Below are positions 11,179-19,415 of a stretch of DNA of 64,000 nucleotides, one piece after another. The DNA comes from CAVUAF01 sp963739375. GTDB lineage: Bacteria; Acidobacteriota; Terriglobia; Terriglobales; Acidobacteriaceae. The translations under genes and the position numbers were made by a program. The notes beneath the pieces are model-generated. The model was not told the DNA's origin. It saw only the letters and a list, made by a program, of their open reading frames with translations, and searched no databases. Numbering within the stretch: position 1 is the first letter of the stretch; every line of letters begins with the position of its first letter. The stretch spans positions 682,001 to 746,000 of the forward strand of contig CAVUAF010000014.1 in the NCBI GenBank assembly GCA_963739375.1. The letters are read 5' to 3'.

Positions 11179-12036
11179 TCAGGGTTTCGCCGGCGCGAGG
11201 CTGGCGGCGAAGTCGCGGATGGCCGCCAGGTAACGCGCTCCGCCCACGATATACAGGTCGTCGTGCCCGGCACCCTCGATCCACAGGGCGCGCTTCGGCT
11301 CCTTCGCCATCCCGTACAGCGCTTTGCCCTGCTGGATGGCGATCACCCCGTCGGCGGTGCCGTGCATGATCAGGACCGGGCAGTGCACGCGGCCGATGTC
11401 GCGATAGCTGGGAAAGCGGTCGAAGGGCAGGAGCGAGACGCGGGTGAGGACGCGGAAGGCCGAGGTAAACCCGCTCTGCAGGATGAGGCCCGCGACCGGG
11501 CGGCGCGCCGCCAGGTACACCGCCGGTGCGGTCCCCACCGAGCGGCCGAGCAGGATGATCTGCTCCGGCGCCAGGTGCAGCACGTCGCGCAGGTAGTCGT
11601 AGGCTGCTTCCTCGTCGGCGTAGAAAGCGCCCTCGCTGGGACGCCCCTCGCTGGTGCCGTAGCCTTCATAGTCGTAGGCCAGGACGTTAAACCCGGCGTC
11701 GCGCAGCGCACCCAGCCACACCGGGTCGTCCCCCAGGTCTTCCGCGTTCCCGTGGCTGACCAGCAAGGTGTAGCGCGCCGCGGGGTTGGGCAGGTGCAGG
11801 GCCGAGATGCGCTGCCCGTTTTTCGTGGTCAGCTTGAGGATGCGGGCGTCGTCGCGATACGAGGACGGATGCGGCTGGAACATGACCCGGTCGGCCAGGA
11901 ACCAGCCGTAGAGGCCCAGGGCCACGTAGAACGCGACAGCTAGCAAAAGGAGTTCCCGCAGCATGCGCAGCACGAGTCTACGACCGCGCCCGGAGGATGG
12001 CGCGGGCGAGCCTTCCGCCATGGCTGGAGCGTCCAC
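11179..12036 (-). CDS. Membrane-anchored alpha/beta hydrolase (ABHD13/17-like)
   Basis: A 285-residue protein with one N-terminal membrane anchor (ELLLLAVAFYVALGLYGWF, about residues 28-46) and an alpha/beta hydrolase fold. SHGNAED is the oxyanion-loop HGN motif, GRSVG the nucleophile elbow, HGTADGV carries the acid and GAGHDDL the catalytic His. This is the BEM46/ABHD17-like group, which includes lipid and thioester hydrolases; the bacterial substrate is unknown. It converges on the M28 peptidase gene, with 24 bp between the stops. ATG at 12021 is an alternative start. Confidence 0.85.
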   Translation of the reverse strand: MDAPAMAEGSPAPSSGRGRRLVLRMLRELLLLAVAFYVALGLYGWFLADRVMFQPHPSSYRDDARILKLTTKNGQRISALHLPNPAARYTLLVSHGNAEDLGDDPVWLGALRDAGFNVLAYDYEGYGTSEGRPSEGAFYADEEAAYDYLRDVLHLAPEQIILLGRSVGTAPAVYLAARRPVAGLILQSGFTSAFRVLTRVSLLPFDRFPSYRDIGRVHCPVLIMHGTADGVIAIQQGKALYGMAKEPKRALWIEGAGHDDLYIVGGARYLAAIRDFAASLAPAKP

Positions 12037-12055
12037 CGTGTTTCGGGGAGAACCA

Positions 12056-12119
12056 GTTTCGCGTTTCGCGTTTCGAGTTTCGAGCTAAAACCCAGATCCC
12101 TCGCTGCGCTCGGGATGAC
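12056..12119. repeat. Heptamer repeat GTTTCGC/GTTTCGA plus CTCGGGATGAC element
   Basis: GTTTCGC and GTTTCGA alternate four times with a strict period of 7 (12056-12083). They are followed by a short element of the type CCCTCG...CTCGGGATGAC at 12097-12119. Relatives of the second part occur near 48890-48978, 52190-52222 and 54201-54222, and more distantly at 16184 and 33426. It fills the gap between the hydrolase start and the recA end. Confidence 0.75.
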
Positions 12120-12145
12120 AAATTCTCAGCGCAACTGCTGCGTCC

Positions 12146-13216
12146 CTATCGCCGCGCCACCGCGCCCTTGGCTTCGACCTTGGCGTAGTCGGGGGCCGGA
12201 CCGGGCGCGGGCACCGCGGGCGCCAGCAGGCCCAACTCCTTGCGCACTTCGACCTCGAGCTTGGCGGTGATGTCGCGGTTTTCCTTGAGGAACTGCTTGG
12301 CGTTTTCGCGCCCCTGGCCGATGCGTTCGCCCTGGTAGCTGAACCACGAGCCGCGACTTCTCGACGATGTTGTGGTTGGCGGCAATGTCCAGCAGGTCGC
12401 CTTCGCGGCTGATGCCCTCGCCGTACATGATGTCGAATTCGGCCTCGCGGAAGGGCGGCGCCACCTTGTTCTTCACCACCTTGACCCGGGTGCGCGAGCC
12501 CACCACGGTGTCGCCTTCCTTGATGGCGGCGATGCGCCGGATATCAATCCGCACCGAACGTGTAGAACTTGAGCGCGCGGCCGCCGGTGGTGGTTTCCGG
12601 GTTGCCGAACATGACGCCGATCTTCTCGCGGATCTGGTTGATGAACACCAGGCTGGTGCGCGACTTGGAGACTGTGCCGGTGAGCTTGCGCAGCGCCTGC
12701 GACATCAGCCGCGCCTGCAGGCCGACGTGGCTGTCGCCCATCTCGCCGTCCAGCTCGGCCTTGGGCACCAGGGCGGCCACCGAGTCGATGACCAGCACGT
12801 CAATCGCCCCCGAGCGCACCAGCGCCTCGGTGATCTCCAGCGCCTGCTCGCCGTAGTCGGGCTGCGAGACCAGGAGGTTGTCCACGTCCACGCCCAGCTT
12901 CTTGGCGTACTTCGGATCGAGGGCGTGCTCGGCGTCGATGAAGGCGGCCATGCCGCCGGTCTTCTGCGCTTCCGCGATGACCTGCAGCGCGATGGTGGTC
13001 TTGCCGCGACGCCTCCGGGCCGAAGATCTCGATCACCCGGCCGCGCGGAAACCCGCCCACCCCCAGCGCCGCGTCGAAGGAGATGGAGCCGGTGGGGATG
13101 ACGGCGATGGGCACCACGGCCTCTTTCGATCCCAGCCGCATGATCGAGCCCTTGCCAAACTGCTTTTCGATCTGCGCCAGCGCCAGGTCAATCGCCCGGC
13201 TTCGCTCGTCCGCCAT
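12146..13216 (-). CDS. recA: Recombinase RecA (three one-base insertions)
   Basis: Central homologous recombinase and SOS co-protease. Three overlapping frames together give an almost complete RecA. The first has IEKQFGKGSIMRLG through EIFGPEAS. The second has MAAFIDAEHALDP, DSVAALVPKAE and LVFINQIREKIGVMFG. The third has KNKVAPPFREAEFDIMYGEG, IVEKS and then SWFSYQGERIGQGREN. Removing one base near 13006 (TCG-C-GGC, inside the Walker A loop), near 12557 (ACG-T-TCGG) and near 12353 (TCG-C-GGC) restores one frame of about 355 residues. The start ATG at 13216 has GGAGG six bases upstream. RecA loss is rarely tolerated in free-living bacteria, so errors in the sequence are the likeliest explanation. 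Confidence 0.92.
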
Positions 13217-13298
13217 GATGGCCTCCGGATCCGGCACCCAGAGCGGGTTTTCGCGCCTCGCGCCCCGGGCCGGCAAGATGTTTTAGGATGCGGGCGGC

Positions 13299-13304
13299 AT
13301 TATA
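13299..13304 (-). promoter_or_regulatory. Candidate recA -10 box
   Basis: TATAAT on the minus strand, about 83 bp upstream of the recA ATG. The matching -35 position (near 13322-13327, TTCGCC) is weak, and no convincing LexA palindrome was seen. The region 13217-13483 is otherwise non-coding and also holds the upstream region of sodC. Confidence 0.4.
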
Positions 13305-13483
13305 CACCCGCGCCGCTCACTGGCGAAGAAAACACGAATCTCGCAGCCCCGCGCTGCTTGTCCCCCAAACGTGCAGGGCAGCCGCGAGCTGTCCACCGGA
13401 TGATTGCCTTCCCCCGCCGCGTCTTACCGCATTTGCGCCGCCGGTATATCATCCCGTGATCTCATTTCACGACGAGGTGCGGC

Positions 13484-14035
13484 ATGCGACTCCCGCAACT
13501 ACTGGTCATCGCGCTGGTCTTTAGTCTGGGCGCCGTGGCCGCCGGCCAGGACAAGGCGAAAGACAAGCCCAAGACTAAAACCAGCCAGACCGTCGCGCTG
13601 CAAGACGGCCAGGGCAAGGACGTGGGCACGGTCACGCTCAGCGGCGACCCGCGCGCCAACGGCGTCACGCTGAAACTCAACCTGAAGAACCTGACGCCCG
13701 GCGAGCACGCCATCCACATTCACCAGGCGGCGCAGTGCGAGGGCCCGGACTTCAAGTCTGCCGGGCCGCACTTCAACCCGGAGGGCAAAAAGCACGGGCT
13801 GAAGAATCCCGCCGGGGCGCACGCCGGCGACATGGACAACTTCACCGCGGCGAAGAACGGCACGGCGAAGGTCACCATCCGCAACGACCGCGTCACGTTG
13901 GGCGACGGCGCCAATTCCGTGTTTGCCAATGGGGGCACGGCGCTCGTCGTGCACGCCAAGGCCGACGACCTGATGACCGATCCCGCGGGGAATGCCGGCG
14001 ACCGCATCGCCTGCGGCGTCATCAGGAAGCAGTAG
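13484..14035 (+). CDS. sodC: Cu/Zn superoxide dismutase, exported
   Basis: Dismutates superoxide outside the cytoplasm. The 183 residues begin with a signal peptide (LLVIALVFSLGAVAAG). All metal ligands are present: His78, His80 and His157 for copper, bridging His96 (GPHFNP), and His104, His113 and Asp116 for zinc (HGLKNP, GAHAGDMDN). Cys85 and Cys177 give the conserved disulfide. Only 3 bp separate the stop codon from the cofG start, so sodC heads a probable sodC-cofG-cofD transcript. A TATCAT box at about 13447 could serve as its -10. Confidence 0.95.
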   Translation: MRLPQLLVIALVFSLGAVAAGQDKAKDKPKTKTSQTVALQDGQGKDVGTVTLSGDPRANGVTLKLNLKNLTPGEHAIHIHQAAQCEGPDFKSAGPHFNPEGKKHGLKNPAGAHAGDMDNFTAAKNGTAKVTIRNDRVTLGDGANSVFANGGTALVVHAKADDLMTDPAGNAGDRIACGVIRKQ

Positions 14036-14038
14036 CGC

Positions 14039-15211
14039 ATGGCGACGACAACGGCATCGGATGTAGTCCACGGCTACCTCGAGACCGAGGCCGCGCACGC
14101 CGCGCCCTCGCCGGCGGTGGCGGAGGAACTGCTGCGCTGCTCCGAAGAAGATCTGCCGGCGCTGCTGGCGGCGGCGCGCGCCGTGCGCGCCGCGTTTCAC
14201 GGCCGCGTCGTCACCTACTCCCGCAAGGTCTTTATCCCGCTGACCAACCTCTGCCGCGACTACTGTAGCTACTGCGCGTTTCGCCGCTCCCCTGGCGAGC
14301 CCGGCGCCCACACCATGACCCCCGACGAAGTGCTGGCGGTGGCGCGCGCCGGCGAGCGCCTGGGCTGCACCGAGGCGCTCTTCAGCCTCGGCGACAAACC
14401 CGAGGCCGCGTTTCCCGAGATGCAGGAGGAACTGCGGCGGCTGGGGTATAACTCCACGCTGCACTACCTGGCGGCGATGTGTGAGCTGGTGCTGCGCGAA
14501 ACGCGCCTGCTGCCGCATCCCAATCCCGGGCTGATGAGCGCGGAGTGGATCGCGCGCCTGCAGCCGGTGGCCGCCAGCCTCGGCCTGATGCTGGAGAGCA
14601 CCAACGCCACGCTCGCTTGCCACGCCGACGCTCCCGACAAACTCCCCGCGCGCCGCCTGCAGACCATCCGCGATGCCGGCCGCGCCGGGGTGCCGTTCAC
14701 CACCGGCATCCTGCTTGGCATCGGGGAATCGCTCGCCGACCGGGTGGATTCGCTCCTGGCTATTGCCGGGCTGCACCGGGAGTTCGGCCACATCCAGGAG
14801 GTGATCGTGCAGAACTTCCGCGCCAAAGACCGCATCCCGATGCGCGGCACGCCGGAGCCCTCCCGCGGCGACCTGCTGCGCACCGTGGCCGTCGCGCGCC
14901 TGCTCCTGCGCGACATCAACGTGCAGGCGCCGCCGAACCTCTCCTGCCCGGATTACGAAGCGCTGCTCAGCGCCGGCCTGAACGACTGGGGCGGCGTCTC
15001 GCCGGTCACTCCCGACTACATCAATCCGGAAGCGCCGTGGCCGCACCTGGCCGAGCTCCAGCGCCGCACCGCAGCTGCCGGCTACGAATTGCGGCCGCGG
15101 CTGCCGGTTTATCCCGGCTTCCTGCCGCAGGTGCTGCGGGCGGCGCCGCCGCTGCTGGCCGCGCGCCTGCGCGCCGCCGCCACCCCCGATGGCTTTGCGA
15201 GGGCGGCGTGA
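14039..15211 (+). CDS. cofG: 7,8-didemethyl-8-hydroxy-5-deazariboflavin synthase, CofG subunit
   Basis: A radical SAM enzyme that, with CofH, builds the deazaflavin ring (Fo) of coenzyme F420. KVFIPLTNLCRDYCSYC holds the CX3CX2C cluster motif (Cys72, Cys76, Cys79). Downstream, CTEALFSLGDKPE and NFRAKDRIPM are typical of CofG rather than CofH. At 390 residues it is a single subunit, unlike actinobacterial FbiC, which fuses CofG and CofH. Its stop overlaps the cofD GTG by four bases. CofH and CofE are not in the window. Confidence 0.93.
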   Translation: MATTTASDVVHGYLETEAAHAAPSPAVAEELLRCSEEDLPALLAAARAVRAAFHGRVVTYSRKVFIPLTNLCRDYCSYCAFRRSPGEPGAHTMTPDEVLAVARAGERLGCTEALFSLGDKPEAAFPEMQEELRRLGYNSTLHYLAAMCELVLRETRLLPHPNPGLMSAEWIARLQPVAASLGLMLESTNATLACHADAPDKLPARRLQTIRDAGRAGVPFTTGILLGIGESLADRVDSLLAIAGLHREFGHIQEVIVQNFRAKDRIPMRGTPEPSRGDLLRTVAVARLLLRDINVQAPPNLSCPDYEALLSAGLNDWGGVSPVTPDYINPEAPWPHLAELQRRTAAAGYELRPRLPVYPGFLPQVLRAAPPLLAARLRAAATPDGFARAA

Positions 15212-16155
15212 TCGCCGTCCTGTGCGGCGGTACCGGCGCCGCCAAGTTTCTGCAGGGACTGCAGCAGGTGGTCGCGCCCCCCGACCTCACCGCCATCGTC
15301 AACACCGGCGACGACCTCGCCTGGTGGGGGCTGCACGTCTCCCCGGACCTCGATTCCATCACCTACGGCCTGGCCGGGCTGCTGAACCGCGAGCGTGGCT
15401 GGGGCCTGGAAGGCGATACCTTCGCGTGCCTGGCGCGCATGCACTCGCTCCAGCAGCCGGCGTGGTTCTCCCTCGGCGATCGCGACCTCGCCACGCATCT
15501 CTACCGCACGCAACGCCTCGCCCAGGGCGCGACCCTGACGCAAGTGACCGCGGAACTCGGCGAGCGTCTCGGCGCCAAGACGCGCGTCCTCCCCATGACC
15601 GACGGCCGCGTCGAGACGCGGGTGGCGACGCCCGGCGGCGAGCTCAGCTTTCAGGAGTACTTCGTGCGCGAACGCCACCGGGTCCCGGCCAGCGGCGTGC
15701 GCTTTGCCGGCGCGGAAAAAGCGCGGCCGGCCCCGGGGGTGCTGGAAGCGATCGCGGGCGCGGCGGCGGTGATCATCGCGCCGTCGAATCCCATCACCAG
15801 CATTGGGCCGATTCTCGCGGTTCCGGGAATGCGGGCCGCGCTGCGCGCCACCACAGCGCCGATTGCCGCCGTCAGCCCGATTGTCGGCGGCGCGGCGGTC
15901 AGCGGTCCGGCGGGCGACCTGATGCGCGCCGCCGGGCTGGCGGTTTCCGCCGTCGGCGTGGCCCAGGCTTACCTCGATTTCCTCGATGTGCTGGTGGCCG
16001 ACCGCCAGGACGCGGCGCTGGGCGCCGACCTCGAGGCCCTCGGCGTCCGCGCCCGCTTCTGCGACACCCTGATGACGTCCGATGAGGCGAAGACGGCGCT
16101 GGCGCGCGCCGTCCTGGCCGCGGTCTCACCACGAAGTCACGAAGCCACGAAGTGA
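15208..16155 (+). CDS. cofD: 2-phospho-L-lactate transferase CofD
   Basis: Transfers the phospholactyl-type moiety from its guanylyl-activated form to Fo in F420 synthesis. GTG at 15208 starts the gene inside the cofG stop (GTGA). The N-terminus AVLCGGTGAAKFLQGL, then IVNTGDDLAWWGLHVSPDLDS, are the nucleotide- and Fo-binding signatures of CofD/FbiA. APSNPITSIGPIL and AVSPIVGG lie in the C-terminal half. Length (315) is normal. The last residues, SPRSHEATK, are encoded by a dispersed intergenic repeat, so the native C-terminus has been replaced or extended by repeat sequence. Confidence 0.93.
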   Translation: MIAVLCGGTGAAKFLQGLQQVVAPPDLTAIVNTGDDLAWWGLHVSPDLDSITYGLAGLLNRERGWGLEGDTFACLARMHSLQQPAWFSLGDRDLATHLYRTQRLAQGATLTQVTAELGERLGAKTRVLPMTDGRVETRVATPGGELSFQEYFVRERHRVPASGVRFAGAEKARPAPGVLEAIAGAAAVIIAPSNPITSIGPILAVPGMRAALRATTAPIAAVSPIVGGAAVSGPAGDLMRAAGLAVSAVGVAQAYLDFLDVLVADRQDAALGADLEALGVRARFCDTLMTSDEAKTALARAVLAAVSPRSHEATK

Positions 16156-16335
16156 GCAGGGGAGAGACAAAAGGAAAAACGGGGCGTCATCCTGAGCGCG
16201 CCTGGGTTGTGCGCGAAGGATCTGTGCATTGCGCCCGCATCACCACGCCGATGGCGCCCAACCCGCCTGCTTTCGGCTGCAGCCGTCTTAAACTTCTGCC
16301 TTTTTGCTTTGCCTACTTCGTGCCTTCGTGGTGAA
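16126..16335. repeat. Inverted-arm element, word CACGAAG (copy 1)
   Basis: The left arm at 16126-16152 repeats CACGAAG with a period of 8. The right arm at 16316-16335 is its inverse (CTTCGTG CCTTCGTGG). The centre holds a second short dispersed sequence beginning CGTCATCCTGAGCG at 16187 and ending GAAGGATCTGTG. The left arm overlaps the end of cofD and the right arm ends 3 bp before the adenosine deaminase stop, so the whole convergent gap is repeat. No other gene is visible here. Confidence 0.85.
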
Positions 16336-16337
16336 CG

Positions 16338-17816
16338 CTACTCCCCGCAGCAGGTCTGCTCGAAGGCGGCGAAGCGGCGGTCGAGGTCTTGCAGCAGTGT
16401 CGTGCGGGTTTTCGCGTCCACGAAGGCGTGCTCCAGGCTGGTGCGCGCGAATTTCTTCAGGTCAGCGTACGCGAGGTGGTAGGTCTCCACGGCGCGCTGG
16501 TATTCACGGGTCATATCGGAGCGCGAGACGCCCTCGTCGTCGGTGGCAAGCGCCACCGGGACGCCGTACTTCATATACAGCGGCAGCGGATGGCGCGCGC
16601 CGGTCACGCCCAGGATCTGGTCGTTGCTGGTGAGGCAGATTTCGACCATGACGTTGCGGGCGCGCAGTTCGCGGAGCAGCGCCAGCGGATGTGGGTCGTA
16701 CATGACGTCGTCGCCGTGCCCGATGCGCTCCGCGCCCGCCGCCACCGAAGCGCGCACGTGCGTGCCCAGCAGCTGCGGCGGCACCAGTCCCGGGGCCAGT
16801 TCGCCCGCGTGCATGGCCAGGCGCACCTGCGGATAGAGCCGGTGGAAGTACTGGTACATGCGCATGTGCAGGTCGAAGTCGCTCATCGAGGTGAAGCCGT
16901 CTTCCGCCATGACGGGATTGACGGAAACCACGCGCGGATCGGCGGCGGCAATTTCGAAGCCGAGCTGCATCTGCGCGAAGACCTGCTCCCGGGGCAGCCC
17001 GCGATACACCTCGTAGACGTAGCGCACGGTGACGGCACAGCCGGGCGAAGCGGCGACAATGCTTTGCGCACCCGGCGGGACGCAGCCGAAGCGCCCGCGC
17101 ATGTCGGCTTCGGCGGCGTCGAGATATTGGCGCGCCGTGGCGACGATCTCGGCGGCCCCGCCCTCATCCACCTGCTGGCGGAAGCGGTCGAAATCTTCGT
17201 CCCAGCCGAGGCGCTGGCCCAGCCCCGTGGCGCGGCCGCGATCAAGATTAAGGATCAGCTCGAGGTAGCTTTCGTTCTGCGCCGCGGCGCGCCCCACCAC
17301 CTCCGCCAGCATCTCGCCCACGTGGGTGCGGCTGACCGCGCCGAACTTCCCGAAGGCATCGAAGAAGTGATACCGGCCGGCTTCCTGGCCGGCAAGGTGG
17401 CGCATCGAGAAAGCGTCAATCAGGTCGCGATAGAGCGTCGCGTCGCTCTGCGCGCAGGTGGCGGGCGGGCGGGCCACGTTGGCGCAGGTCTTTTCCGGCG
17501 GCGCGATGGCATCGCAGGGCGGCGGCACGATGGCCATCGTCCGGCGGTCAATGCACAACCCGTCGTGCGCTGCGAAGCCGATGTAGCTCTCGGCATAGAC
17601 CGCGCCCGACAAGTGGTTGTGCAGATCGCCGCCCTTGGGCAGGGCGCGCAGGAAGGCGTTCAGCAGCAGCGGATTGCCGCGGACGGCGTCGAGATAGCGG
17701 GCGGCGCGCGCCTCCCCGGCGGGCGCGGCCGGCTTGGCCGTGGGTTGCGCGGCAGCAATCAGGGCGGAGAGAAGGACGACGGCGGCACCGCGGCACCAAG
17801 ACAATTTTGGTCGCAT
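16338..17816 (-). CDS. Secreted adenosine-deaminase-like protein
   Basis: A 492-residue exported amidohydrolase-fold deaminase. The signal peptide covers about residues 1-23 (AAVVLLSALIAAAQ). Metal and catalytic motifs are GGDLHNHLSGA (HxH), MHAGE, AERIGHG, ICLTSN and ATDDEGVSRS (the SDD equivalent is TDDE). Size and export resemble the ADGF/CECR1 group of extracellular adenosine deaminases rather than the 330-residue cytoplasmic type also present at 37542. An extended N-terminal insert with several cysteines follows the HxH motif. It probably salvages extracellular nucleosides; the exact substrate is untested. Confidence 0.85.
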   Translation of the reverse strand: MRPKLSWCRGAAVVLLSALIAAAQPTAKPAAPAGEARAARYLDAVRGNPLLLNAFLRALPKGGDLHNHLSGAVYAESYIGFAAHDGLCIDRRTMAIVPPPCDAIAPPEKTCANVARPPATCAQSDATLYRDLIDAFSMRHLAGQEAGRYHFFDAFGKFGAVSRTHVGEMLAEVVGRAAAQNESYLELILNLDRGRATGLGQRLGWDEDFDRFRQQVDEGGAAEIVATARQYLDAAEADMRGRFGCVPPGAQSIVAASPGCAVTVRYVYEVYRGLPREQVFAQMQLGFEIAAADPRVVSVNPVMAEDGFTSMSDFDLHMRMYQYFHRLYPQVRLAMHAGELAPGLVPPQLLGTHVRASVAAGAERIGHGDDVMYDPHPLALLRELRARNVMVEICLTSNDQILGVTGARHPLPLYMKYGVPVALATDDEGVSRSDMTREYQRAVETYHLAYADLKKFARTSLEHAFVDAKTRTTLLQDLDRRFAAFEQTCCGE

Positions 17817-17872
17817 ACGAATGCCGAGGATTGTAGCAATTCGCGCGAAACGAAGGATCTGTGCTGCGGTGT

Positions 17873-18511
17873 CTACTGCGCGGCCACGCCTTTCACGACC
17901 AGCGCCAGCGGCAGCTCGCCTTTGTCGGTCTTGAGCTTGACGGCGAGGATGATGTGCGCCTGGCCGTCGTCGTAGACGCTGGGATACTGCTTCGCCTCCG
18001 CCGTCACCAGGTTGAAGGCCGAGGGATGTTGCGTCCGGCTGGTCTGGCGGCTGCGTGCCACCAGCGCCTGGTAGTCGAGGGCGGCGTTGGGATCAGGGTC
18101 GGAGGCCGCCGGCGTGGCCAGCAGGAAGTCGCGCGTGGGCGCGGTGCCGAGGTGGTCGCCGTCGTTGGGCTGCATCTCGTACCGCAGGGTGTAGGCGCCG
18201 GGCGGGACCGGCAGGCCCTTGTAGTCCTTGGTCTGCTTGTCGAAACGCACCACGCCCACCAGCACCGCTTCCGGCAACGCATACATCTGCCCGGCGTTGT
18301 CGCGCGGCGGATTGCCGGCGGTGGGCACGGGATCGCGGAACCAGACGTCGGCGCCGGAGCCGTCGTCGAAGGCGACGTGGAAGCCCTGCGGCGCGAGCAC
18401 TTTCTTCACCGCGTCGGAGACCGCGGGATCGGTGCAGGGGCCGAGGGTCGTGAGCTGGGCGGCAAACGCGGCGGATGACAGCAAGGCTATGACGGCGATA
18501 CGGCGAATCAT
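17873..18511 (-). CDS. Secreted protein of unknown function
   Basis: A 212-residue protein with a cleavable signal peptide (AVIALLSSAAFAAQ). The mature part looks beta-rich: a VPPGAYTLRYEMQPNDGDH stretch recalls periplasmic beta-sandwich domains, and the C-terminus alternates hydrophobic strands (AHIILAVKL, LPLALVVKG). I cannot place it in a named family. It lies 56 bp upstream of the secreted deaminase gene on the same strand and might be cotranscribed with it. Confidence 0.65.
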   Translation of the reverse strand: MIRRIAVIALLSSAAFAAQLTTLGPCTDPAVSDAVKKVLAPQGFHVAFDDGSGADVWFRDPVPTAGNPPRDNAGQMYALPEAVLVGVVRFDKQTKDYKGLPVPPGAYTLRYEMQPNDGDHLGTAPTRDFLLATPAASDPDPNAALDYQALVARSRQTSRTQHPSAFNLVTAEAKQYPSVYDDGQAHIILAVKLKTDKGELPLALVVKGVAAQ

Positions 18512-18605
18512 GGACTCATTATCGCCGATTGCGGGGGCGGCTGCCGCTGCGTCTCACCCCACGAAACGGAGCCACCCGGGCTCCGTTTTCGCCTCGCGGG
18601 ACGTC

Positions 18606-19271
18606 TTATTCCCCGAAGCTGCCGACAAAGGCGCTGCGCTTGTCGTGCAGCGTCCACTGCACGCCCAGGCCGGGGCCGTCGTAGCGATCGGTGAGCGCGA
18701 CTGCGGGCATGGCGTGCGTAGTCTCGGTCAGCGGCGGGTAGAAGGTGACCTCGTTGCCGCACAGGTGGTCGGTGTCGTTGATGCCGCGCGTCTCGATGGT
18801 GGCAAAGCCGCCGGCATGCAGCACGGCCTGGCCGTGGTGCGCGTGGTCCTGCAGCACTTCCATGTCAATGGGCGCGCTCTCGACGCGCACGATCTGCTCC
18901 AGCAGCCTGCCGCCCATGTGGCGCGCGAACTCGATCAGCGCCTGGCGCTGGTCGCTGGAGGCGCGGCGGTCCACGATGAGCACCGCCTTCGCGGGATACG
19001 GCTTGCCGTACGGGTCGCCGAGGGTGGCGCTTGCCTTGACCGCGGCGACGATGGTCAGCCCGTCGAGCTTGGTGCCTTCCCAGCTGCCTTCGCGCACGTG
19101 CCAGGCGAGGATGGCCTGGTCGCCGACCAGGCCGACTTCGCCGTTGGCGAAACATTGGCCGGTGTAAACGTCGGCGCTGCGGGTTTCGAGGTAGTCGCCG
19201 GTGATGCGCGCCGCGGCGACGCCAGCACAGAAAACGACCGCGAGCGCGGCCGCCAGAAATCTTGTACGCAT
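18606..19271 (-). CDS. Exported DUF1326 protein
   Basis: A 221-residue protein starting at ATG 19271 behind a purine-rich GGTGGGGGACAG. A signal peptide (FLAAALAVVFCAGVAAA) precedes GDYLETRSADVYTG and CFANGEVG, the N-terminal signature of DUF1326 (PF07040). The remainder alternates strands, including LAWHVREGSW and AVLIVDRRASSDQRQAL. The family has no established function. A second ATG 15 bp upstream is in frame but worse placed. The next gene upstream is separated by an inverted-arm repeat. Confidence 0.78.
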   Translation of the reverse strand: MRTRFLAAALAVVFCAGVAAARITGDYLETRSADVYTGQCFANGEVGLVGDQAILAWHVREGSWEGTKLDGLTIVAAVKASATLGDPYGKPYPAKAVLIVDRRASSDQRQALIEFARHMGGRLLEQIVRVESAPIDMEVLQDHAHHGQAVLHAGGFATIETRGINDTDHLCGNEVTFYPPLTETTHAMPAVALTDRYDGPGLGVQWTLHDKRSAFVGSFGE

Positions 19272-19325
19272 GTTGCTGTCCCCCACCTGGGCCTATTGTA
19301 CCCCTGGACTGCCCACCACGGCTTC

Positions 19326-19411
19326 ATTCGCTATTGGCTATTGGTTATTCGTTATTGGGATGCCTTGCCGCCGAATACTAAATAACGAATAGCGAATAAC
19401 CAATAACGAAT
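19326..19411. repeat. Inverted-arm element, word AATAACG (copy 1)
   Basis: Left arm 19326-19358 and right arm 19381-19411 are mutual inverses. Each is a run of AATAACG/AATAGCG/AATAACC heptamers with period 7. The 22-bp centre is unrelated. The arms are strikingly AT-rich for this genome. The right arm ends four bases before the phosphomutase stop codon at 19416. Confidence 0.85.
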
Positions 19412-19415
19412 GGCC

